NCBI RefSeq assembly: GCF_017571495.1
Contig: NZ_JAGETZ010000001.1
Location: 434,001 to 498,000, forward strand
Source of the DNA: Hymenobacter negativus
Lineage (GTDB): Bacteria > Bacteroidota > Bacteroidia > Cytophagales > Hymenobacteraceae
DNA length: 64,000 bases
Reading direction: 5' to 3'
The notes beneath the pieces were generated by a model that had not been told where the DNA came from, ran no database searches, and saw nothing but the letters and a program-made list of their open reading frames with translations. The translations under genes were made by a program, and so were the position numbers. Position 1 is the first letter of the stretch; the number at the start of each line of letters is the position of its first letter. Below are positions 33,676 to 40,227 of the stretch, piece after piece.

Positions 33676-34467
33676 ATGAATACTTCTTCCCCCATGTCAT
33701 TTGGTGGCTTCGTGGCCATGCTGTTTTTCCTCGCTATCGGGGCGCTATTGCTGTTTTTTGGATTGCACTGGCTGAATGTGCCGGTGGGCAGCCTTATCGA
33801 CTGGATGGTGGGCGTGGGCATTTTGTGGTGGCTGGGCGTGGTCACTACCCTGCCCTGGAACGCGCACTTTGCCGCCCTCGGCGTGGTCGAAGAGGCGCAG
33901 GCTTCGCGGGAAAGAGGCATTGCCGTGAACGAGGAGCACGTGGCCTTTGCCCGGCGCATGGCCACGCGGTTTCGCACGCTGGCGGTGGTGTTGCACCTGT
34001 TCACGGCGGCAGTGCTGTTTGTGCTCGCCTACTTTCAGGTGGTAGCGGTGGGTTACCCGGCGGCCATTGCGGCGCTGGCCCTCACCTTTGCCCGCCCGGC
34101 GGCCCGCGCTTACGAGCACCTGGCCGACCGCCTGCGGCTGATGAAGCACCAGGTGCACTACCCGCGTGAAGACGTGATGGAGCTGCGCACCCGCGTGCAG
34201 GACTTAGAATCCCAACTGAAAAGCATCAATAACTCGCTCGATATTTCTGAAACGGATTCCTGGGCGCACCAGCTGGCCCAGAAGCAAGCCGCCGATGCCC
34301 GCCACTTCGACCGCCTCGACAGCCTGGTGGAGGAGCTCACCCGCCAGAACGCCCGCGAGCACGAAGCCCTGGCCCGCCAGACCGCCCAGGAAATCGCCAA
34401 GCTCTCCGAAGATGCCCGCTTCCTGAACCAGGTGCGCGAGCTGATTCGCTTCGTAAAAACGGCCTAG
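33676..34467 (+). CDS. Membrane protein with coiled-coil tail, unknown
   Basis: A 263-residue protein with four hydrophobic helices in the first ~145 residues (MSFGGFVAMLFFLAIGALLLFF, WMVGVGILWWLGVVTTL, LAVVLHLFTAAVLFVLAYF, YPAAIAALALTF). From about residue 165 it is a charged, heptad-rich segment (VMELRTRVQDLESQLKSINN, ARQTAQEIAKLSEDARFLNQ), likely a coiled coil in the cytoplasm. I do not recognise a family. It lies 48 bp before the K+ channel gene and may be co-transcribed with it. Confidence 0.7.
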   Translation: MNTSSPMSFGGFVAMLFFLAIGALLLFFGLHWLNVPVGSLIDWMVGVGILWWLGVVTTLPWNAHFAALGVVEEAQASRERGIAVNEEHVAFARRMATRFRTLAVVLHLFTAAVLFVLAYFQVVAVGYPAAIAALALTFARPAARAYEHLADRLRLMKHQVHYPREDVMELRTRVQDLESQLKSINNSLDISETDSWAHQLAQKQAADARHFDRLDSLVEELTRQNAREHEALARQTAQEIAKLSEDARFLNQVRELIRFVKTA

Positions 34468-34514
34468 CGCGTCGCCCAGCCAACGGCAAAGCTCGGGTAC
34501 CGTATTGAGGGGGT

Positions 34515-35366
34515 ATGGAAATCCGTCCCCGCGACTCGGCCCCCGGCTGGCAGCGCGCCGCCTACAGCGTCATTTTTGAGTCGGACACCCGCGCCGGGCG
34601 GGCATTCGACATTGTGCTGCTGGCGGCCATTGTGCTGAGCGTAGCCACGGTGATGCTCGACAGCGTACGCCGCATCAATGCCGAATACGGCCCCGTGCTG
34701 CGGGCGGTGGAATGGCTTTTCACTGGCCTGTTTCTGGTGGAATATCTGGCCCGGCTGCTGGTGGTACGCCGGCCCCTGACGTACGCTTTTAGCCTGCTCG
34801 GCATTATTGATTTTCTGTCCACGGTGCCCGCTCTGCTGGCCCTGGCATTTGCGGGCGGGCAGTATTTGCTAGCCATTCGCATCCTGCGGCTGCTGCGCAT
34901 GTTCCGTATTTTCAAGCTGGGGCAGTTTGTGGGGCAGGGCGAGTTCATCGTGAGTGCGCTCAAAGCCAGCCGCTTCAAAATTGTGGTGTTTCTCGCGGCA
35001 GTGCTCATGCTCACCGTTGTGGTGGGCACGCTGATGTACGTGGTAGAAGGCGGCGAGCACGGTTTCACTAGCATTCCCAAAAGCGTGTACTGGGCCATTG
35101 TAACGGTTACCACGGTTGGCTACGGCGACATTTCGCCCGTCAGCATCCTGGGCCAGACGCTGGCCTCGCTGCTCATGATTATGGGCTACGCCATCATTGC
35201 CGTGCCCACGGGCATTGTATCGGCCCAGATGGCCACGCCCGCCCCGCAAACAGGGCCCGCTACTCCCCCACCGCCGGCCTACCGGCAGTTCGTCTGCCAC
35301 GTCTGCCAGGCCCCCGAACACCGGGTCGATGCCGAGTTCTGCTGGCGTTGCGGCGAGAAGCTGTAG
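34515..35366 (+). CDS. Voltage-gated K+ channel (ion transport family) with C-terminal zinc ribbon
   Basis: A 283-residue six-helix channel. S4 is AIRILRLLRMFRIFKL with arginines at 122, 125, 128 and 131, and the selectivity filter is TTVGYGD (199-205), a perfect K+ filter. S6 is LASLLMIMGYAIIAVPTG. The unusual feature is the tail: after a Pro-rich linker, residues 261-283 are a CxxC...CxxC module (Cys261, Cys264, Cys276, Cys279), like a zinc ribbon, in the position of the usual RCK or cNMP domain. It conducts K+ and would sense voltage; the tail may tune opening. It may share a transcript with the upstream membrane protein. Confidence 0.88.
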   Translation: MEIRPRDSAPGWQRAAYSVIFESDTRAGRAFDIVLLAAIVLSVATVMLDSVRRINAEYGPVLRAVEWLFTGLFLVEYLARLLVVRRPLTYAFSLLGIIDFLSTVPALLALAFAGGQYLLAIRILRLLRMFRIFKLGQFVGQGEFIVSALKASRFKIVVFLAAVLMLTVVVGTLMYVVEGGEHGFTSIPKSVYWAIVTVTTVGYGDISPVSILGQTLASLLMIMGYAIIAVPTGIVSAQMATPAPQTGPATPPPPAYRQFVCHVCQAPEHRVDAEFCWRCGEKL

Positions 35367-35428
35367 CCTTTCCGCGCCCCGGCCCAGTGGCAGAGCCGAC
35401 CAGCCGAAACGAAGCCATTTGCCAACAA

Positions 35429-35460
35429 AAAAGGCCCGGTAGAGCTACCGGGCCTTTTGC
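35429..35460. terminator. Bidirectional terminator
   Basis: Perfect 14-bp arms (35429-35442 and 35445-35458) with loop AG, flanked by A- and T-runs. It lies between the K+ channel stop (35366) and the stop of the convergent 35480-37054 gene. Confidence 0.88.
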
Positions 35461-35479
35461 ATCATTTACTCATTAAGCA

Positions 35480-37054
35480 TCAGATATTCAGCTTCACCAG
35501 CTTCATACCCAGCTGGCTTTTCTTCTTGTAATAGTCGGCAATCATGACGTAGCCGGGCTTGGCTGGGTACACGTAGGAATAGGTGGAGCCGCTGGTGAGG
35601 TCAATTTTGTCGACGGCGTACTTGCCGTTGTCGCCGAAGGCAATGTTGCCCACCACTTTTTTGGTGGCTTCGCCCTTTTCCTTATCGAAGTTGATATACA
35701 CCACGTTGAACTGCGAATTGGCGTCGTTCTTCTGCATGAACTGGTAGTCGAAATCGCCCTGCGCTTTCATGATGTGGCCCAGGATGCCGGCGCTCATGAA
35801 GCCGCTGCCTTCGGGCAGGGAGGCGTTGGAAGGGTCTTTGGCGTAGAATTTTACGGCCGTCAGGTTGGCCTGCGGGTCCACTTCAAACACGAACATGTTG
35901 CCCACTTTGCCCTTCGATACGCTGGCGCCGCGACCGCCGAGGGCGGTGAGGGCAATACCCAAGCCGTCGCCCACGATTTTGAACTGCTCGGCCACGATGT
36001 AGAGCTTGCCATTGGAGCCCTTCACAATGGAATGGGCGTAGTTCACGTAGTTGTCTTCTAGGCTGGGCTTGGCTTCGTTGGGCATGATGGCCATCACCTC
36101 GCGCTGCCAGCCGAAGTTTTTGCCGCCAATCAACTTGCCGGCTTCGGTGAAGCGCTTGATGTAGAAGCCCTGGCTTTTGTTCACGAAGGGCTTGTCGTCC
36201 AGCTTGTAATACTCGCCCACGGCTACAAACTCGCGCGTGGCGGGGTCGAAGGTGAAGGAGCTGAGCGAGAGCTGCTCGGTCTTGCTGGTTTCCACGGGCA
36301 TGTCAAACACCTTTTTGCCCGTGGTGGCATCAATGGCCACCATCGTCGACGTGAATTTGCGCGACATCAGCCCATCGCGCTGCATCTTGATGCCCAACAC
36401 GTACTTGTCCACGGCCTCGGTCAGGCCCAGCGTTTCGTAAAACTTCGACTTCTCGTCGGAAGCCACGCGCCACTTGGCATTCAGGTTGTTATCGTACATC
36501 ACCATGGCGTAGCCCTTGGCCATGCCGGTGTAGCTGTTGCGCACAAACCCCAGGCCGGGCACCGGAAACAGCGTCATGCCGTTGCCCATCATGCCGCCGT
36601 TGGTTTCCTGGCCCCGCATTTGGGTGGAAATCATCATTTTATCGGCCTTCGAGATGTCGTCAATCACCTTGGTGCCTATTTTCTTAAGGCCGGTGTCGTA
36701 GGTTTCCATCTCCAGCTTGTCCTCCTTGGAATTGAGGAAATAGAAGGCGAAAGCCGAACCATTGAAAGTATTGCTAATCAGGCTATAGCGTCCGGAAGGT
36801 TTCTGAATGGTGACGTTGGACACCTTGCCCAGGTCTTGGTCGTAGAAATCGAGCAGGTAGTTGTCGTTTTTCCGGTCGGCCTTGTCGCCCCGGCCGAACA
36901 TGAGGTAGCCTTTCACCTCGTTGCCGGCATAGATGGGCGACACCGCCGTGCGGTGCATATTCTGGATGCCATCCAGCGTTTTGGTTTGGGCCGAAGCAGC
37001 CGAAGCCGACAACGCGAACAGAGCGGCCAGGGCCGCACGTTTGGTAAACTTCAT
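35480..37054 (-). CDS. Secreted protein of unknown function
   Basis: A 524-residue protein with a clear signal peptide (MKFTKRAALAALFALSASAASAQ). The mature part is predicted beta-rich with several repeated segments that look like blades of a beta-propeller (GKLYIVAEQFKIV, DYQFMQKNDANSQFNVVYIN, SGSTYSYVYPAKPGY). It contains no recognised catalytic motif. Similar long secreted proteins of unknown function occur in Cytophagales; I cannot name the family with certainty. The ATG at 37054 is convincing. It is 65 bp downstream of the M48 protease gene on the same strand and probably forms an operon with it. Confidence 0.75.
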   Translation of the reverse strand: MKFTKRAALAALFALSASAASAQTKTLDGIQNMHRTAVSPIYAGNEVKGYLMFGRGDKADRKNDNYLLDFYDQDLGKVSNVTIQKPSGRYSLISNTFNGSAFAFYFLNSKEDKLEMETYDTGLKKIGTKVIDDISKADKMMISTQMRGQETNGGMMGNGMTLFPVPGLGFVRNSYTGMAKGYAMVMYDNNLNAKWRVASDEKSKFYETLGLTEAVDKYVLGIKMQRDGLMSRKFTSTMVAIDATTGKKVFDMPVETSKTEQLSLSSFTFDPATREFVAVGEYYKLDDKPFVNKSQGFYIKRFTEAGKLIGGKNFGWQREVMAIMPNEAKPSLEDNYVNYAHSIVKGSNGKLYIVAEQFKIVGDGLGIALTALGGRGASVSKGKVGNMFVFEVDPQANLTAVKFYAKDPSNASLPEGSGFMSAGILGHIMKAQGDFDYQFMQKNDANSQFNVVYINFDKEKGEATKKVVGNIAFGDNGKYAVDKIDLTSGSTYSYVYPAKPGYVMIADYYKKKSQLGMKLVKLNI

Positions 37055-37118
37055 GAAAAAGAGTGCAGTAAAAAGTTGAGAAATAGGAGTGGGAAATAAC
37101 TGGAAATGAGATGCAAGC

Positions 37119-38606
37119 TTAGCGCCGCATGGCCTTGGCGGGAGTTACCGGAAACAGCAGTTTGTCGAACCGCCCACCAGCGTACTGCTTCTGGTATTGG
37201 TCACGCAGGCCTTTGGCCGTGGCAGATGTTGCTTCAGTAGCCAGGACGGTGGTGGCGTAGCGGGCAGCCAGGGTGTATTCGTCGGCGGGCATGGCAGCGG
37301 CCGGGGCGCTGGCCTGCGCAAAGCAGGTGCTCAGGCCCGTGAAGTCTTCGTAGCGCAGGTCGTGGAGCGTGCGCAGCAGCGCATTGAAATTGGCCGGCTG
37401 ATGGGTGGAGATATTTGAAACCACCTCGGTGTAGGTGTGGTCCTGCAAATGCTGGCGCAGTTCAAACAGGCTCAGCAGCACTACCGAGCGCAGAAAAGGG
37501 CTGTTGGGCTGCTGCGGCAGCAACTGCAGCGCCTCAAACAGCGCATGGTCATAACAGTCGTAGTCGAACCAGCTTTGCACGACTTCCAGCCGGCTCAGGC
37601 TGCGGATGCGGGCAAAATCGGGCGGGCTGGTCGGTTGCGGGCCTTTTGCCACTTGGTCGTGCGCCAACGTCTGCACGAAGCGCATGCGCTTGGCACAGTC
37701 AGGATGCGACTTGAGGGTGTCGGTACTTTCGAGCACGGTTTTCTCGGCCGCCTTCACCGTGAAAATGGACGTTGGTTTGGCCGGGGCATTCCCGAAAGCC
37801 CGGGGAAAATCGGCGCAGCTAAAATAAGAGGGCAAAGCCAGCGGCGCGGGATTTTCGGGCTCATCGATGGTGTCGAGCAATTCCAGGGCGCGGTAAGCCT
37901 GGGGGGCTTCGTAGGCGGTATGGGTCAGGAGCACGTAGCCCAGCGAGTCGGCCTGCCGCTCAAAGCGGCGGTGGTGGTAGCTGTTGTTGAGCGAGAAACC
38001 CAGGGCCAGGGCTTTAATCTGCGAGCCGATGTTATACTCGGAGTTGATGATGCGCCGAAACTCACGCTTCAACTCCTTGCTGTGCAGGGTGGTCAGGCGC
38101 TCCTGCAGGCCATTTTCCATGTGCCGGCAGGCTACGTGGGCCAGCTCGTGGCAGAGAATAAAGGCCAGCTGGCTTTCGTTTTCGAGGCGAGGGAGCAAGC
38201 CCAGGTTGAGCATCACCGTGCCGTTGCCCACGGCGTGGGCGTTGGGCTCGGGGTTGCGGGTGAGCACGAGCCGAGCGGTGGGCAGCTGCGGGTTGGCCTT
38301 TAGAATGCGGGCAAATACCTGCTGCACGAAGGGCTCCACCACGGGGTCGAGCAAGGCCGAATAGCGGATGGAATTAAACACATCGTCGGACGCTTCCTTC
38401 ACTACTTTTTTGTAGTGCTCGCGGTACTCGCTGCTGCCGGTTTTGGGCACCACGAGGTGCGTTTTCACGTCGTTGCGCTGGGCTACGGCCAGCTGGTAGA
38501 GCTGAGTGGTATCCCGGGAATAATAGGGCAGGTAAGCGGCATCCTGCGCCAGGGCACCATTTGCACCCAACACGCCGATTATCAGCAGGCAGAGAAGTCG
38601 AAACAT
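37119..38606 (-). CDS. M48 family metalloprotease
   Basis: A 495-residue secreted protease. I chose ATG 38606 (MFRLLCLLIIG), which gives a good signal peptide ending near ALAQ; ATG 38639 would add 11 residues. The zinc motif is LAFILCHELAHVACRHM (HExxH), and the third ligand region is FERQADSLGYVLL (typical ExxxD). M48 proteases such as BepA clear misfolded outer-membrane proteins. There are no transmembrane helices beyond the signal, so it is likely periplasmic. The C-terminal half contains alpha-helical repeats (LFEALQLLPQQPNSPFLRSV). A TAGCTTTG promoter box lies 53 bp upstream. Confidence 0.9.
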   Translation of the reverse strand: MFRLLCLLIIGVLGANGALAQDAAYLPYYSRDTTQLYQLAVAQRNDVKTHLVVPKTGSSEYREHYKKVVKEASDDVFNSIRYSALLDPVVEPFVQQVFARILKANPQLPTARLVLTRNPEPNAHAVGNGTVMLNLGLLPRLENESQLAFILCHELAHVACRHMENGLQERLTTLHSKELKREFRRIINSEYNIGSQIKALALGFSLNNSYHHRRFERQADSLGYVLLTHTAYEAPQAYRALELLDTIDEPENPAPLALPSYFSCADFPRAFGNAPAKPTSIFTVKAAEKTVLESTDTLKSHPDCAKRMRFVQTLAHDQVAKGPQPTSPPDFARIRSLSRLEVVQSWFDYDCYDHALFEALQLLPQQPNSPFLRSVVLLSLFELRQHLQDHTYTEVVSNISTHQPANFNALLRTLHDLRYEDFTGLSTCFAQASAPAAAMPADEYTLAARYATTVLATEATSATAKGLRDQYQKQYAGGRFDKLLFPVTPAKAMRR

Positions 38607-38658
38607 AAAGGCAGTGCGCGGTTTATTGGCAGAGCGCAAGACGGCTATATAATGGCCT

Positions 38659-38666
38659 CAAAGCTA
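38659..38666 (-). promoter_or_regulatory. Putative -7 box of the M48 protease promoter
   Basis: On the minus strand the sequence is TAGCTTTG, an exact TAnnTTTG match, 53 bp before the ATG at 38606. No TTG at exactly 19 bases upstream is seen. Confidence 0.4.
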
Positions 38667-38835
38667 GCCGAACGCCGAAGTATAATCCTATAGCAACGAG
38701 CAATTTATTTTATCCATAAGAATAATTATGCATCCGTATTAAGGGCCCAGTTGAATAGGTGCCACGCCTATTCGGGCGAGGTCTGAAGGTCCGGTTTCGT
38801 TTCCGGAAGGTCGTGCGTGCTGCATGGGCATAAAA

Positions 38836-38866
38836 AAGGGGCTCTTCAACTGAAGAGCCCCTTCCC
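38836..38866 (-). terminator. Terminator of the LamG gene
   Basis: Perfect 13-bp arms (38836-38848 and 38851-38863), loop AC; on the minus strand it is followed by a run of T from the A6 at 38832-38837. It lies 24 bp after the stop codon of the 38887-39927 gene. Confidence 0.9.
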
Positions 38867-38886
38867 TATTTGTTTAAAAGCAACAA

Positions 38887-39927
38887 TTATTGCTTCAGCA
38901 GCTTGGCCGTGGCGGCGGCAGCGGCAGTGCTGGCCCGCAGCACGTAGAGGCCGGCTGCCTGGGGTAACTCCACGGCCACCCGCTCGGCTGCGGAAGTGGC
39001 TTTCACTTCTTTCGTGAGCACCACCTGGCCCACGTTGTTCAGCACTTGTACCGAAACGGTCTGGCTGGCTGCGCCCCGGATTTCAACTTCGGCCTGGCGG
39101 CCTGCAACCGGGTTTTCGCTGGGTACTACCTGCAGGCCACTGGCGGTATTCAGGCCGCCCAGTGTGGCCGTGGTCGTAGCGCAGGCCGTGGGTACGGTGG
39201 TGCTCCAGTCGGCGGCCACCATGTTCAGCAGGGTGGCGGGGTGGTTGCCGGGGCTGGCATCGCCGGCGGTGGTGCCACTGCCTTCGTTGAAGCGCCAGAG
39301 GCCGGCCAGGCCGGTAGCGGTGGGCGCTACCTGGCAGCGGTTGGCCAGAATTTCAGTGGCGGTCAGGGCGCGGGTCCACACCCGCACTTCATCGAGCGAG
39401 CCGTTGAGGATGCGCAGGTCTTCGTAGGTGCGGCCCATGCTGAAGGGCGCGTTGGCCACGGCAGTGCCGGTAGCGGCCAGGCTGCAATCGAGCACCCCGT
39501 TGAGGTAGATGCGCATCATGGAGCCGTCGTAGGTAGCAGCAACGTGGTACCAGGTGTTGGTGGCAAGCGCCGTGGTTGAAGACAGCTTTTGCGATATCGT
39601 GCCCAGCTGCAGCACAAACTGAAGCTTGTTAGGGGACTGGCCCACATCGCCGGTGCGGAGCAGGGCAATGTTGCTGCCGGTTTCCATCCCGATGATGCTG
39701 GTGATGTAGGGCGACAACGTTTTGAAGGCTGTCACTTTCACCCAGCATTCCATGCTGAGGGCCGCACCGCTGAGATTGACGTTAGCCGTGGTGCTGGCAG
39801 ATTTCGTGCTGCCGTTGAACAGCAGGGCTGTGTTGGCTTGGGCTTGGGCGGCATTTGGCAGGGCGCTCAGCGCCAGAAGGCCCAGCGCGGCAAGGTACTT
39901 GGGCAGTTTTTTGTAGTGTTGTTTCAT
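38887..39927 (-). CDS. Secreted LamG (concanavalin-like) protein with T9SS sorting domain
   Basis: A 346-residue secreted protein. A signal peptide (ending near AAQAQA) is followed by a LamG/laminin-G-like concanavalin fold (residues ~32-235: LSMECWVKVTAFKTLSP, WYHVAATYDGSMMRIYLNGVLD, SLDEVRVWTRALTATEI) and the T9SS C-terminal domain (SENPVAGRQAEVEIRGAA to TAAAAATAKLLKQ). It is very like the C-terminal half of the neighbouring GH85 protein (40228-43131): both have LamG + CTD with the same linker and DEVRVW.RALTA.EILAN signature. It seems a partial tandem duplicate without the catalytic domain. It may bind glycan on its own. A strong promoter is at 39974-40003. Confidence 0.9.
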   Translation of the reverse strand: MKQHYKKLPKYLAALGLLALSALPNAAQAQANTALLFNGSTKSASTTANVNLSGAALSMECWVKVTAFKTLSPYITSIIGMETGSNIALLRTGDVGQSPNKLQFVLQLGTISQKLSSTTALATNTWYHVAATYDGSMMRIYLNGVLDCSLAATGTAVANAPFSMGRTYEDLRILNGSLDEVRVWTRALTATEILANRCQVAPTATGLAGLWRFNEGSGTTAGDASPGNHPATLLNMVAADWSTTVPTACATTTATLGGLNTASGLQVVPSENPVAGRQAEVEIRGAASQTVSVQVLNNVGQVVLTKEVKATSAAERVAVELPQAAGLYVLRASTAAAAATAKLLKQ

Positions 39928-39973
39928 GGGGGTGGTTTAAAAAAAGGGATGATGTGGAAAACCGGTAACATGG

Positions 39974-40003
39974 CAAATCTAATTCCTGTAAGCAGGAAAG
40001 CAA
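39974..40003 (-). promoter_or_regulatory. Strong consensus promoter of the LamG gene
   Basis: On the minus strand: TTG at 40001-40003, exactly 19 bases, then TAGATTTG at 39974-39981, a perfect Bacteroidetes promoter (TTG-N19-TAnnTTTG). It lies 47 bp before the ATG at 39927. Confidence 0.75.
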
Positions 40004-40170
40004 TAGCTCGGCATAGATATAGTGAAGCTATTTCCGGAAGTTGTTTAACCGCTGTTTGAGTTAGCCAGGAATAGGCCGAACGGACTTCAAAAAGTTGTTC
40101 CAGCTGGTTCTTGTGGAAACCAAGTATTGCTTCGGGGCACTCGTTCTACTAACGCAGGAATTTTCATTGC

Positions 40171-40211
40171 ATAAAAAAACCAGGCAGCTAGGCGCTACCT
40201 GGTTTTTTTAT
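40171..40211 (-). terminator. Terminator of the GH85 gene
   Basis: Perfect 14-bp outer arms (40171-40184 and 40198-40211), with the A7/T7 ends giving a U-run on either strand, and an imperfect inner stem. It lies 17 bp after the stop codon of the 40228-43131 gene. The remaining gap to the LamG promoter holds no gene. Confidence 0.85.
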
Positions 40212-40227
40212 GCCCTTGTGGGGGTTG

